Origin: Arctopsyche grandis
Lineage: Eukaryota > Arthropoda > Insecta > Trichoptera > Hydropsychidae
Assembly: GCF_051622035.1 (NCBI RefSeq)
Contig: NC_135360.1
Coordinates: forward strand, 30,707,206 to 30,771,205
Direction: 5' to 3'
DNA: 64,000 bases
The notes under the pieces are model-generated. The model did no database searches. It was not told the DNA's origin and saw only the letters and a list, made by a program, of their open reading frames with translations. Positions 20,561 to 33,302 of the stretch are shown here, in pieces. How positions within the stretch are numbered: position 1 is the first letter of the stretch; each line of letters opens with the position of its first letter. Position numbers and translations under genes: made by a program.

Positions 20561-22909
20561 TATGTATTCTGCATTTTTTTCTAAATATGTGTATGCATTC
20601 ATTTGATGAGGCATCGGTGTTGAAATTAGTCATGATTTTTTAAAATGGCTGAATTGTTCGTACCGATTAAATTCAAAAAGTCTATTGTCATCGCTTTAAT
20701 GACTTGTATGACGTGTGCGATTGTGCAATGACTTCAATGCAATTTACATTTTACAGAATTATTAGATTATCGATTTGAATTCGAGTGCTTTGAAGTGTAT
20801 TGTACAATATTTGTCAACGGATTATATGTAGATAAAAATCAAGTTCGTTTGTATGTACATTCTATTGAATGTTATCGATCCATAAATAAAAACTAGAAAT
20901 GTTGTAAAATTATCGTTTTGCGAAATTTTCAATATTTATAGAATGTATGTATGTAGTTAGTCAGTCATTAAGTATCGCAACTAGTTCTCTAGGAGTAAAA
21001 AATACCACAAAAGGAATACGTTTCAGATTTATAGTTGCTTTGCTTAGTGAAAATTTGGTACTTTCGTAAATTTTGATTTATAATTGTACGTGAAATACAA
21101 TGCGAATTATTTTATTTTGTTTAATTTGAACGTTGACTTCGTCTACATTTGCGTGGAACCGTTTTGTTTTGTAAATCAATTCTATTCATTCCGAGCGATT
21201 TGAATGTTTGATCGTATATTTGTTTCGTCAATAAACATACATATTTAATAATCCCAAAGGTATTCCGTGAACGAAAAGTTGGGAAAACTCTACAATTGAA
21301 GATACATTAACCGTCTCTATACACATTCCCGATAATTCTCTTTGTTCCAATTCAATTGGTTTTCTATATTTGCCTATATCCAGAATATATTTGTCGATCT
21401 TTTGTTTTCTCATTTTGTATTATAATATTTGGGGCGTAAACTTCTATCCTCTTAAAATGTTGAGACTAGTTTGCACACGACTCACCGATGAGACTTTTCA
21501 GCTTATGGAAATTTCTCTATATTAGTCGATGAATTCGAATCCCGTATGATTTTATAGAGTACTTTTTGCCTTTAAGATTATAATAAGATTGACGAGGAAG
21601 ATAGTTGGGCCGTAATTCACAAGCTAAATGTCGTACATGTTTCAAACAAAACATCTGATTGTGAGTGGTGGGGCTTAATATACACATGCCTACCTAACTG
21701 AAAGTGTCCCTAAAAAGCATCCTAATTTACAGCACGTCGTCGGGTGTAATGACTCGGTTCGCTTGGGCTTTTTTGGTTTTTTTTTTTGACGGTGTGGTGT
21801 GCGATTCTTCGACTGCCGGCTTATCTGCAACGTTAAGAATGCAGCTGGGATATGTGTGTGCGGGTAAAAAATCCGGTTTCGCACTGAAAGATTGTGCCAG
21901 CTCGCGTATGTGTGTACATGTGTTGTGTCTATATCTCACTAACATGCTTTTAGCGTACGTATGTATTTATACGGTTTTTATAACATACGTTATTGGAATG
22001 ACCACTTTACCATCTAAGCGGCGTAAAGTGTCGCTTTTTACAATGCAAACCCTCGCTTAATGCTGTATTCCAGTGTTGCCAGTTTTTTGAGGTATGGCTT
22101 CGATGAAAAATTCAATTTATTATTGCGATTCTCGTTTGCTCGAAACGAGCGAGCTGCAATCTAGACGCTCGGCTCTTTCGTGGAAAGAGTGACTCGGAGA
22201 GGATGGGTAAAATCTTGGCCAATCGGCACACGTGTGGTCTTTATGGCATATAATACATCCCTTGTATTCCCGTTGACGACTTAAAGCAACCATCCTCCCC
22301 TATACCGTGTTATTTTTATGTTCTTGCGTGTATATTTACAGTTATGTATCTTCAACTCTAGGGGATAACTAATGCTTCCGTCATATGATACAATTTAAGA
22401 ACTATCCGTCGCGCACCCTTGTGTCAGGACTGTATTGTAAATCTGCCAAGTTTGATCTCGATTATTCAAAGGCATGGATTTAAATAGCATGAATCTTTTG
22501 GAGCAATTCTGCAAAATTTGATCCCGATTAGTCGGAAGAATGTTGGAATGCGTGTACGTATAATACGATTACATAATTTCGATAAAAGAGATAGATGTTC
22601 ATTTGGTTGCTACTAAATACGCGTTATTCTCTCGTACATCGTCGTTTCGCGTATAAAACGCTCGTTTCGTTTCATTTTGTTTTATGTTTTTTTTTTTTCC
22701 CTCCACATGTTGTCAGATAATGTGTCGAGGCAATCGAAAATTCTATCGGATAATCGGGAGTCTGCCGTATCATAATTTATAGCCGGGAGATGCGAGTAAT
22801 CGGATTTTAGCTGCGCTAATCTCATTGTTATAGATTGTGTTCAGAATGAGGAATACCCTCGGGGTCTTTTATTTTTTTTTTCATTCGTTTTTATTGCCGT
22901 TTTGTATAC
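20561..22909. other. Non-repetitive interval, no supported gene
   Basis: About 2.3 kb of mostly unique AT-rich sequence. An AATAAA occurs at about 20884. GC-richer patches at about 21730-21910 and 22140-22210 have no assignable ORF; a 118-codon plus ORF (21704-22060) has no domain. AGTGTTGCCA recurs at 22072-22081. Confidence 0.4.
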
Positions 22910-22925
22910 TACTCTCGGCTCGCAC

Positions 22926-22970
22926 ACTGTATATAGGCAGAGTCGGGGCAAAACGGTTCTTCTCTCAATA
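22926..22970 (+). promoter_or_regulatory. TATA-type candidate core promoter
   Basis: GTATATAGGC (about 22929) stands about 30 bp before TTCTCTCAATAC, a weak initiator-like sequence, in a stretch with raised GC (GCAGAGTCGGGGCAAAACGG). No downstream coding exon is visible before the RTE remnant at 23.4 kb. Speculative. Confidence 0.15.
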
Positions 22971-23164
22971 CTTGAACATTTTGATTAAACAGCAATAAAA
23001 TATCTGTACGAGCGTTGTGTTGTTGGCCGCGCTGCTGCTCGATTATGTTGCTTGCGAAATGAACGTGTTTATTTCGGTGAATTATAGTTGCCGTATTCGG
23101 GTTTCGTTCGTGCTAAAAGTTTTTGTTCGACGCGTGTAGTGCGGTTTGGACGCGGTGTCTGTTT

Positions 23165-23180
23165 AATCCCGCCCGGGATT
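23165..23180. promoter_or_regulatory. Inverted pair of TAATCCCG sites
   Basis: TTAATCCCGCCCGGGATTC holds AATCCCG and its inverse CGGGATT with a 2-bp spacer. TAATCC is the core bound by K50 homeodomains (Bicoid, Otd/Otx, Goosecoid class). A related perfect palindrome is at 37564-37577. Function inferred only. Confidence 0.3.
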
Positions 23181-23413
23181 CAAATTTTTCACATTCTTCT
23201 CTAATTGAACGAACTTCTTCCGTGATTTATGCGTAGGTGTAAATATGTAGTGTAAATAAAAGGATTGCCCTGGCCCACTGTGTGCGTAACGTTTGGTCAC
23301 CCCACTTAGTTACGCGTCGTCTCTTTGACATGTGCACACTCCCCGCACAGAAGAACAGGGGTCGACTATCTTTGTTCGGTGAAGTTCCACTTTTCTGGGG
23401 GGGTATTTCGTCG

Positions 23414-23645
23414 TCATATTCCACAGCCATTCGCCATCCACTGTTGGATGAAGGCCTCTCCAACATGCTTCCATTCGATTATCTTTTGAGCGACTCTCAT
23501 CAATTTCATACCATACATTTTTCTAATTTCATCCACCCGTCTCACACGTGGCCTTTCTTGCACCCTTGTACATTCTCTCGGGTACCATTGGAGAACTTCT
23601 TTCGTTTATTCTTCTATATACTTGACCCGCTCATTGCCATTTAAA
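23414..23645 (-). pseudogene. RTE-type LINE reverse transcriptase C-terminus, decayed
   Basis: Read on the minus strand, one frame gives KWQ*AGQVYRRINER. After a frameshift it continues with ERPRVRRVDEIRK and MKLMRVAQKIIEWKHVGEAF, then IQQWMANGCGI and a TGA at 23414. This matches the conserved end of insect RTE-clade LINEs (KWQWAGH...RPRxRWxDD...RVAQDR..W..LGEAFIQQW). One in-frame stop and one frameshift make it non-functional. The 120-codon plus-strand ORF over it is only its shadow. Confidence 0.85.
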
Positions 23646-25840
23646 TCTCTTCGCTCTCTCCACTATATCAATTACCCTTGTCATATACTTCTCACCCACG
23701 TATTTCGTTTTCTATGTCTCCTCGTTATGCCGGTGTTCCATATTTCTTTGAATGCATTGAACTTAATGCAGCATTCTGGCTTTCAATGTCCAATTTTAAT
23801 GAAATGAAACTAGTGATATACCAGTCAGGCTATGCTTTCGTTAATATGGTAAATGTAATCATATGCCTTAGGTACGCTTATATGCATTTTAAGAGTTTGT
23901 CAAATGTTGCATATCCAGAACTTCTTCCCTCGGCTTTTTTGTTGATATTGAAGACCCATTAAATAGTTTTAGTTACATAGCTTATTTGGCTTTTTTTTTA
24001 GTTTCATAGTTTTTTCTGTGTTTATGATGTATATATATTAAATTATTTATCTTTTTCTAAGAAATGAAAGATTGATCTTCAGAAAGCCTTGTTAGTCATA
24101 AAATTGGAATATTCATAAACAATTTCCTGGATAACTTGACGAAGTCGTTAAATGTTAATGTATTAGGAAAATATTGCGGTATTGGCAATATATTTTCAGA
24201 AACATTTGCAGTTCGAACACCAATGCTTTTCGATTGCTGCCAGAAGAACATATAGAAAAATGACACAGGCGGATGTTAGAGCATAATCCACGGAAAAAAT
24301 GTTTTTTCCTTCACCTATATTTATCTCATGTTTACATCTGTCACATGCGTTTGGGATTTTTTTTGCGCCCATTTCTCTAACGAGTACATATTCAAAGGAT
24401 GCCACGAACGCTAACCATATTGCTACACTATGTTAAATAAATATATATCGAACTGGATTGTGTCTTCGGTATGGTGGAATGTGGTGGCAGTGGCGTGCTG
24501 AGGATTCCTCGCTTAACATTTGAAATTTAATCAAAACCTTCCATCTCACCCTACCCTTCTCTCTCTCTCTCTCTGTATCGAAGGTACGGCGAACAATTAA
24601 CCAGATCGCGTGGATGTAAATTAGGCAATCGCGTGGTACAATGCCTAATTTTCTGGTCGTTTTCAGACGAGACAGAGTCGAGACGCGGCGGTCATTCATC
24701 TGTGAGATTTCTCGCAGACAGAAACGAACACTATTTCATAGCCGTAATTGTATCGACAACACGATGTAGGTACATGTATAGAGGCATTGTTGATTTGATT
24801 TATTAACGCTTGTAAGATTCTGTGACAAATCGTATTTGACAGTTGTCTGCCGACGTTCTGGGTAGCGTGCGGCTTGAATTATTTTTATTCATATATCAAT
24901 CTGATTTAAATATACACACATGTGCCAAGTGTTTTGTAATTTAGTGAACTCTATAAACTTGCACATGCGGTAAGTAATGGATGGTAAATGTTATTACGAG
25001 CAGTAAATCTTCTGGTTCATCGTTTGTACGTTTCCGTTTTCCAATCTGTGAGAATACTCACGGATCGATAGACGATATATTATTATTTCAGTTGCCAATT
25101 TACTACTGTCGTCAAATTTTAGCTGTTTCAGAGAACTTTGGTATTTGCCACGTTTTCAATTCTTTAGGTACTCATTTCTATTATAGGCATAATTTTAAAA
25201 CGTTGTGTATTTTTTTGTAATCCCGGTCACGTTTGACCAATACGCAAAGACATTTTAAAATCGAATGAAAAGATGAATATGTCTTGTTATCGTGACATAT
25301 TCGTCATTGTCAAGATTACGTGTTAAGTTTAGAACGGCTTTTTTCTGTTTTCTGCAGTTCGTTAAAATTCATAAAAATTAAATATCCTAACAATATTTTG
25401 ATTTCATTGCCTTCGGCCATTGTTACAAATAATATTTTGAATCTATTTTAGGGACATTAGCATAATTCCGAGGAATGAATTTTAAAAATGCGGAAACGCG
25501 CCCAGTTGAAGTATAAATATGACAATGTGACGCAAATATTCTTTATTTAAACCCGAATTTATATCTAAAATAGTCTTGAAAATGTTTTTGTGGTACATAC
25601 TTCTTGAAAAATTGATGTATTTTTAGTATAAATAATAACAGGTCAGACCAAAGCTTTCTATATATATTATCGAAGCGACCGGCGAAACGGATCGAGCGCA
25701 ACTATATAGTAATTTAATACCCGGTTTTAAATATCCATATCGATTTCATTTAAATTAAACCGATTCGGCGTCAAAAAACAAAAGGCAGGCCAGGACCGGG
25801 TCGGCCTCTTATATCTATAAATTTTGCGAGTTGAGCGAAG
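23646..25840. other. Interval without a supported gene
   Basis: About 2.2 kb. A strong donor-like GCG|GTAAGT lies at 24968-24975 but no exon can be argued upstream. A (CT)n run lies at 24558-24574. ORFs up to 94 codons show no domain. Confidence 0.4.
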
Positions 25841-25849
25841 TATTTACTT

Positions 25850-26175
25850 AATCTTATGCAAATTAATCTCCCGCGGGATACGCGGAGGTGCGAAGGGCAA
25901 TTTGCATTTTTCAGTAAAATCGAGAGGGGTCTCGTCGGTTAAGTTTCGCTCAGCGACTACGCGATGGGGATAGATTTGCATTTTCCCGTAGAACTTTATA
26001 TGTAGAGTAAGAGAACAGAAGAACCCGGGGAGCGAAAAGGTTTTCGTTTGGGAAGTTTCGGCCGTGATGATTCACAAGGCTAACCGCCGACATTACCTCA
26101 ACATTCGCTAATAATGACTAATTTGCGCACATAAAGGTGTTTTAATGATAGCCTTCGAGGTATCTCGAGATAAAA
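25850..26175. promoter_or_regulatory. Candidate enhancer with three octamer sites
   Basis: Non-repetitive, moderately GC-rich sequence contains three perfect POU octamers: ATGCAAAT at 25856-25863 and ATTTGCAT at 25900-25907 and 25974-25981. The first is directly followed by TAAT. Further homeodomain-type TAAT cores occur at 26110-26150 (TAATAATGACTAATTTGCGC, TTTTAATGATAG). A CCCGCGGGA palindrome lies at 25871-25879. Clustering of POU and TAAT sites is typical of developmental enhancers; this is an inference. Confidence 0.3.
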
Positions 26176-26212
26176 TGTATTTTTATTACGACGCCCACCT
26201 TACCTATGATAG

Positions 26213-26230
26213 CACACACACACACACACA
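26213..26230. repeat. (CA)9 microsatellite
   Basis: Uninterrupted CA run immediately after the candidate enhancer segment. Confidence 0.95.
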
Positions 26231-29200
26231 TACTAAGAGAAAAAAAATCCTATCATTTTTTACCGTCACGCTATAATACCCGACCATTATGCATGTACGA
26301 CCGGCCGTCATAATTCCGGAACAATTTACATAAAAGTCAAAAACTGTGGAGTAGTTTTGGTATATATCCATATATATTTATATACGCTCTCATCCATCGG
26401 TGACAATGGTGGAATGTAGACGTCTGCGGCAATTATAACGGTTCCGACACTTGGAATTGATGCACTACCGTTTAGTTCGATGCTGACTGCGGGAATAAAT
26501 TGTGGGATTTTTGGAATGACGTTTCTTCCGGTGAAGTTTTGTGCGTCTATTTTGTCTTATCTACCTGTCGTTAGTCGTTATCAACGTCGACAAGTTTCTT
26601 CAGGATAGCACTGCAATATACATAGAATCCTTACGGCGTAGCTCTTGTTTTAATTTCAACACAGACTTTACCAAAGCGAGGTAAAGGTACTGTTTATATT
26701 CCCTTGGCATTATTAACTTACGTATTACCTGAATTTTATGTGAACATTTTACTTACATAGCTGGGGAAAATCTATTAATCGTGTTTTTGTTCCTTTTACG
26801 TGTTTGTTTGATTAGGACCAATGTTCAGAAATGACACTTTGTTCAGAATAAAATTAAACTCTGCAATCTAATAGAGTTAACTTTCTATTTTAGAAGAATT
26901 CTATTGTACAATTTTAAAATGATGAGTTGTGTAATAGTTGGGCTTTTTCGATTCCCATTTTATTTACCTTCACCTTTTCGTATTCTACCTTTTCTATTTC
27001 CCTTTTTTCCGCCGTCCTTTCTGCTTTCTATTTATTTTATTTAGTCCTCGCTGTAAGTATTCTAACAAAGTGTAGCGACCCAAACTTCACTGTCACTAGA
27101 GTGTCACCTATTTTTATATTTATGTAGAGTTACGCATGTTTGCGCAAAAAAATTGATTAGCGTAATAGTTTTCTAGTATTAATGTGCGAAAGTGTAGATG
27201 GTGCGTTAATATGAATCGTTTACACTCAAGGTACATACTCTAGAAGGAACAGAAATCAATTCCAAATCAACCGTAAACTTTAGGGTGCGGTTTATGATGA
27301 TAATATTGGTTCGGATAAAACTTTGTGCTGACGTTTGTCTTTCTCCAGTTAGGTAGTACATGGTAGATAGATAACAAGTTATTCAGTGTCGGACAGTCGA
27401 TTCCCGAAGCACTTCCAAGTACTTTTGTTTGTGTTATAATTTTGCTTCTGATGAAGCTTTCAAAATGCCAATAAAAACGATACACATACACGCCATTTTG
27501 GTGTTCGAGCTCGCGCGCGTCGCGTTTGAGAAACGCGGTTCCATATTATAGCGGTACATTGTCTAATGATATGTTCAAATAGCTATTGGCATTATAAGCC
27601 GTTCTCGGTAAGTATACGAACGGGTTCGTTCGTATCACGAAGTAGATGGAAAATTTACCTAATATATAGCTAAATTGAGAGATGACTTTTTACGAATGAA
27701 TGCCGCCGCCACCACTTTGCTCGCGCGCGCTTTCACTGTAAACAATGTGCTTTCGAAACGGTCAAATCCTTCTAAATAAGGCGTGGTGAACTCACAAAAT
27801 TATCTCACTTTAACTATTAGACGCTTCTCCGTTTTGTTACAATTTACTTTGTAGATTCATTCGTCTCTATCTAAAGTTTCACCTATCAATCTATAGCAAA
27901 TTGCTTTTACTTTGGACGCTTTGATGATTAGTCATAGACGATGAAAATTTCAGTATTGAAAATAAGTTAACGGTATGATAACCCTGTGCTGGGGAAGATC
28001 CATAAAACCATAAAAAGATTGCCTCAACGTTGATTTCAGATCAAACCTGTAAATGGTTGAATCAAATTAGCTTTACTAAGTAATAATTTTGGAAAGTTTA
28101 GTCGATTCGTTTGACTTTGATATTTTGCTCAATTCTGTAACATTTCGTAGAATAAATTTGTAACAGTTGAATTAACCAGTTGACTTGGTTATTTTCTCGT
28201 CTAAATGATTAGATTTACGAGCAAATAGTGTGAGGAGGGAGGGGGCGTGATTTTAAGAAGTGAAAATATCCGAAAATAAAATTCGCAGCGCGAGAAAGGT
28301 CGCGAAATCCCCAAAACATTTATCTTGCTCCATACATGTGTCACGGGGGACTAGTTCTGAACCGTCGTCATGTAAGTAAGGGTTATGCATTGCTATGAAT
28401 ATGGGTCCACCATCACCTCCCCACGGTTGTATTGTACGCCCACTCAGTGGCTCTCAATCGAGTGGTATTTGTGAAACTTTGATTTTTAATTCTTCTTGGT
28501 CTGTGATGCAAATTCGTTTTGAAAAGTATTGATTTTTTATCGATACATTTTGCAATTTAATCCATTACGTACGTGCGCCGTTTGAAACCTGTTTGTCATT
28601 GGTAATATTTTGCCATTCTATATCCACTATCGTTTCGTACATATTATTTAAAACACGTTTCGGTGCAATAATTGAGATTTACGGGCTCATAAATCAATTT
28701 AGTTTTAATTAATTTGATTATAAAATTATGCACGAGTTTTTGTGGTTAAATTTTAGAATTCTGATTAGTGATGTAAAACAGAATCGTTCACATAGAGCGC
28801 TTGGTCTCATAATAAATATGAAAACTGGATCGATTATTTGGTTAACCGAAAAAAGCGATACGTGTTTATTTACTTTTCCATAAACAATTTTTAACGAAAA
28901 CATTATTTACGAAAATGTTAAATTAAAATTTTTCCCCCGAAATGCGACATAAACATAAAACAAAACTCTTGTGGTGTTCGAGGTATTTACTCATTTTTGT
29001 AATTAATTTCACTTTAATCAAATAAGGTTTTGTGTTATTTTTGCGTTTCAATTCGAACCTTTTGATTTTTTGATGGAATTTGGCGCAAAATTCACTCTTC
29101 TTAATTAATATCTGCCGAATTTTCGACAGGACAATAGAATATTGTCTTGATAGAATTTTTTTCGAGATTCACAATAGACCGAATATACCTACTGTCTATT

Positions 29201-29480
29201 TCTTGGAAATGCAAAGCGCTGCTTATTTCTTTTCGATTAATTTATTCGTTTCGGAAATTCTGTATCGGAAAAAATCGATCCAATAACTCGAATCTTGACA
29301 TTCAAGTGACAGACATTGCAATTTTTGACGGGTAAATTATATTTGAAAAATTACACATTTCAGTCGATAATATTGCAGTATTTATTAATCCTAACATTGT
29401 GTTAATTTCGTTTGCACTAATGAATTTGTGAAAAATATACACGAGATGTTCACTATTCTCGAAACGGAGCTCGACATAAA
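26231..29480. other. Long interval without a supported gene
   Basis: About 3.2 kb. Features of note are a CpG-rich patch at 27490-27540 (GCCATTTTGGTG, GAGCTCGCGCGCGTCGCG) ending at a good donor-like CTCG|GTAAGTAT (27608-27615), and a second CG-rich spot at 27700-27735. These could mark an untranslated first exon but no promoter or ORF was found. The rest is AT-rich. Confidence 0.35.
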
Positions 29481-29539
29481 CCCCTACGTATATTACTCCC
29501 GACCTCGATTTTATTCGAGAAGTACTTGTTTTGGGTACG

Positions 29540-29940
29540 TCGTCTTCGTACCTACAGCTTTAGCTATTCCTTGCAATCGGACTAAGAGCGGTGATATTTC
29601 GCGAGGGGGTGGAGCTGTATTGTCGCGCACCACTATTTTGGCGTTTGTGTGTGAGGGTTTGAAGGGGGTTGGTGGGAGGGAGGGTTGTGTAATGGAGGAG
29701 GAGGGGGAGGCTGGGTAGGGCCGACACCTGCGGCTGGTCGATACACACCCCCGCCACTCTCACAAGAGGCTGTGCGACCACTTCAGGTATCCATTGTGCC
29801 AGCTCTACCCTCGTGTATTATATCTCGGCACGAATTCGCCGATCAACGCCAGCCTCAGCCAAAACCAACCCCAACTTAGTCTAGGTCCCCCTCCTCCCCA
29901 ACACCACAACCCCTCTGTGCTAATCCGAACTCGTTTACAA
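29540..29940. other. GC-rich patch, purine/pyrimidine asymmetric
   Basis: GGGTTTGAAGGGGGTTGGTG and GGAGGAGGAGGGGGAGGC (G-rich on plus) are followed by C-rich sequence (CACCCCCGCCACTCTC, CCCCCTCCTCCCCAAC). The ORFs of 96 and 73 codons are low-complexity. The G-rich half (29640-29720) could form G-quadruplexes. It may be regulatory DNA, but no specific element is identified. Confidence 0.35.
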
Positions 29941-31515
29941 ATCTTTACTACCCTCTCTGATGATACATTTCTTATGAGCTCGATCATTCAACTTAAAAAT
30001 GTGACGAAAGGGCAGGCCTCTGTGAAAGGATCCTCGAAAACCTTGAGGTTTATTTTTTTTTCCAGCCCGGGCTTTGCGTGTTGAATTTGTGGATTTTGAA
30101 TTTTTCATCACTTTCCGGAACCCTAATTCCCTTGTTATTTAAGAGTATCATCGTATATCCTTTTTTCGTTTCCCCTTTCCCCTCCTCAGTACATATTCTA
30201 GTAGTAACACCGGAGCGATTTACACTCGAACGAAGTAAACGCTGAAAGAAAACCGGATTTTCGCTTACTTACATCGTATTATGATTTCTTTTTAACGTCG
30301 GTATATATTGCAAGAGGGATTTCTAGTTTTTATTTTTTATTATGATCTTTAGTGAAGCAGTGGTTCACAGACTATAATAAAAATATGTATTTTTATTTAC
30401 ACAAAAGATTTGTATTTTTTGCAATTTTTTTTTTTATTTGAATGAAATGCTTTATGAAAGAAAAAAGGGAACACTATTAGATACGAAATTCGATTTTGAT
30501 ATTATTCATTGTCGTTTTCAAATACATAAAAGCAATGTTTTTTATTTGATTAAAATTGATAAATATTTCATTTATTAAAATTTTCATTCAGACGAAGTTT
30601 GACACACTTTCTTCCCCATTTTTGTCCTCTATCTCTATATTACGTCAAATAAACAAATAAAAATACCGTTCCTTTTTATTAAGAGTATTTTTAAGTAAAC
30701 TGTCGTAAATAAATACTTTTTCTTCGCATCAAAGTAACGATTCTTTTTTATAAAGTTTCCGGTGTAAAATTCCGTCTTTTTTATGGACGACGAAGTTTGA
30801 TACGCATCTGCGTAACATTAAATGCTTCTTTCATGCTTTGCGACTTGTAATTCTTCAATGGATTTCACGTTTGTTTGTGATTACAGTCAAATTTGTCCGG
30901 AACGGTAGTATTAAACTCAGACTTGCTGAATTTAATATTTACAAGTCGAAGCCTACATATATTAAATTAAATGCTAATCAAACCAAAATTACTCACAAAT
31001 GCTAATCTCTACGACCACGCGCCGTTTAATAATGAACATAATCAGTGCTCCACCATATCAAGAGTGAGGGCTCCTTCTCGGCTTATATTATATAATGCAA
31101 ATACGTATGTGTATATGTATGTTCACACTATGTATATATTGTTGCGATCTGGAACTTGTGACAAAATTTACAATTTAGTATTAGACAATGTAGGACCATC
31201 TAGTAAATTCAGTCTAAGTAGGCATTTCGAAAGATATAAAAGGAAGAGAATGTAAAAGAAAAAGATGATCCAAAGTGCAAATGAGGCATTATCACAATAC
31301 TAACTAAATTCCCTAATTTTCTAAATTTCTCTGGTAGATGAAAATTGGACAAAATCCTTTTCCAAGGTCGTCAACCTTCTCAAAAATCATTTGGAAAAAT
31401 TTACAGACTGCGCGTACGCATTTTCGTCTGTAAGAACAATCTGCGCTATAAAATATGCGTTTTATATATTAGTGTGTCTGGTGAACGAAAATTAATGCAA
31501 CTGGCATGTTCATAG
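29941..31515. other. AT-rich interval without a gene
   Basis: A single hAT-like terminus CAGTGGTTCACAGACT occurs at about 30358 without a matching second end. Nothing else was recognised. Confidence 0.4.
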
Positions 31516-31616
31516 TTGTACACTAAACACGTCCGACTGCGCGCACGTTTCGCACCTCTGTCGTGTGGCCACGTTCTCACCATGGTGCGCGTGTCTCGTG
31601 CCGTCTCGCTAGCAAC
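31516..31616 (+). repeat. Repeat family L, copy 1
   Basis: GTACACTAAACACGTCCGAC, then CGTTTCGCACCTCTGTCGTG, GCCAC, ACCATGGTGCGCG and CTCGTGCCGTCTCGCTAGC. It pairs with 32614-32720 in direct orientation about 1.1 kb away. Confidence 0.65.
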
Positions 31617-31850
31617 ATACAAAGTTTGGTTGTTTTGAATTGCAAAATTGAAGATTTGCATATTAGACATTTTATATAGTAGAAGTACATTTTTTACATT
31701 ACTTAAATTGAATCGGGAAATGGATATACTGTACCTACATAATTTAGAGGTAAGTTGCTGCGCTTATTTGCAAATTTTTCGATCTGGCTCTGCTCCAAAT
31801 AGGTTCTCGACCCCCCCGCTCTGGAGGTTACAATGATTAGGAGTGTAATT
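31617..31850. other. Interval with a donor-like site
   Basis: AGAG|GTAAGT at 31747-31754 is a strong splice-donor match, preceded by an open frame from 31648 (MKICILDILYS...). There is no convincing acceptor or promoter upstream. An octamer ATTTGCAT is at 31654-31661. Confidence 0.25.
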
Positions 31851-31854
31851 CAAT

Positions 31855-32115
31855 TTCGCGAAATTTTGATGAAACTTGCGAATATCATCACCGGCATCAG
31901 TTCTTAGAATTGCTCAAGGGCAAATTTGCATTTCCCCCTTCGGATTGAGAGAAGCAAAAAAAAAATCGAATTGAAAAGACTTGTGACGAGTTTATGACAC
32001 GGCGACGCCGCCTAGGTGTCGACTTCGATATATAAAACTCGGGAGCGAGAAATGGCGTTTTAAACGCGGCTTTGCCCCGGTATTAATTGTGGTATAATGA
32101 GTGTGTGGTAGTTGT
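31855..32115. promoter_or_regulatory. Candidate regulatory segment with TATA box
   Basis: A non-repetitive GC-richer block. It has octamer ATTTGCAT (31924-31931), GTTTATGACAC, GGCGACGCCGCC and a consensus-like TATATAAAA at 32029-32037. No initiator of the TCAGT type is found 30 bp downstream and no coding exon follows, so promoter activity is uncertain. Confidence 0.25.
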
Positions 32116-32613
32116 CGGTGCACTGACGTAGTAATAAAGGTAGCATGTGCCCTATACTTAACGACATACACTAGAACCAACCACCGCGTGTCATTAACCC
32201 AACTGCCGTTTTATTTTTTTTCCATTTTATGTTGGCTTTGCTTTTTCACTATCTTGCGTGCTCATTTGTGAATACGAAATTAATTTTCAATGTGCAGTGT
32301 TTTTTGTATCTAGATCTTGTCGTTGCAACGCGGTGCAATCATAATTTTGCTTGTTTCGTACTACTTTTGTGCGTGACTCGACTCTAAAGGGCCAATGTCG
32401 AGATGCTTAACTTCTAAGTATCGATTAATACATATTTTATCTACCTGTGGCTGTATGCGACCCGGTATTTAAGTTATTGGTGGAAGATCGTTGAAATTTT
32501 CCTTTATAATGACTAATGACGTTCTTTGAAAGAAGGTATATCTATACACTAGTAACCAGGTACACCCATTATATGCTAGTGTTTTCGAAAATTCGTGCAC
32601 CGGATGTGTTTGG

Positions 32614-32720
32614 AGCTGTACACAAAACACGTCCGACTGAGTGTACGCTTCGCGCCTCTATTGTCTGCAGCCACATCCCTACCAGAGTGAGCGCCGTATT
32701 TCGTGCTATCTCGCTCGCAC
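32614..32720 (+). repeat. Repeat family L, copy 2
   Basis: GTACACAAAACACGTCCGAC, CGCTTCGCGCCTCTATTGTC, GCAGCCACATCCCTACC, GTGAGCGCC and TTTCGTGCTATCTCGCTCGC. Substitutions and small gaps relative to copy 1 show an old duplication or two insertions of one family. Confidence 0.65.
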
Positions 32721-33113
32721 TGCTGATTTATTTTCTAAAACTCCAAAATATGTGAAACGCGCTCTTATTTAAAGTATAAAAAATCTTATTTTTTCAGCGA
32801 ATATCTTTTTAAAAATGGTTATGAGTATTATTTAAGTAGTGAGCACACGGTGCCGTTAAGCAATTCAAGAGTTTCATTTCTATCGTACTCGCGCACACAC
32901 ATTTTATGATATTTTGTTGCGAGGTATTCAATGCTAAGATATTGCTAGGGATTGCAATTTACCGTCAAATTTCATAAACCGGTAACGGAAATAATGGTAA
33001 AAATCTCATGTGAATAGTGTCATATAAATGCAAAAGTAAATTCGTAATAATAAATAATGTTTATTTTTTACTTTCAACCAATCATGTTTATTTATTTGGA
33101 GTTTGGACCATAT

Positions 33114-33302
33114 ATATTTTTTTGATTTTTAAATGCTTTTTATTATTACGAAATTATGTTCACAATACATCTTATATCTATTTTAATAGCTACTGATCAT
33201 TTTCTATTTTACAATTTAATTTCATTTGGTTAGTAATGACAGTATTATATTATTCTAATGTTAATCTACCGCATAATAGGAAAAAGAGCTCAAAAACCTA
33301 TT
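33114..33302 (-). mobile_element. 5'-truncated LINE fragment (family G) with 14-bp target duplication
   Basis: Nearly identical to 18540-18735. It is bounded by AGTTTGGACCATAT at 33100-33113 and again at 33303-33316, a perfect 14-bp target duplication of the length made by LINE machinery. On the minus strand the insert ends in an A-rich tail (AAAAATCAAAAAAATAT). Only 189 bp were inserted, so it is a dead 3' stub. Confidence 0.85.

Noticed and set aside
23282..23644. 120-codon plus ORF (contains HPLLDEGL) as a protein
   Set aside because: The minus strand of the same segment encodes the conserved RTE-LINE C-terminus; the plus ORF is its antisense shadow.
30358..30375. hAT element starting CAGTGGTTCACAGACT
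   Set aside because: Only one terminus is visible; a CAGTGGTT word alone is weak evidence.
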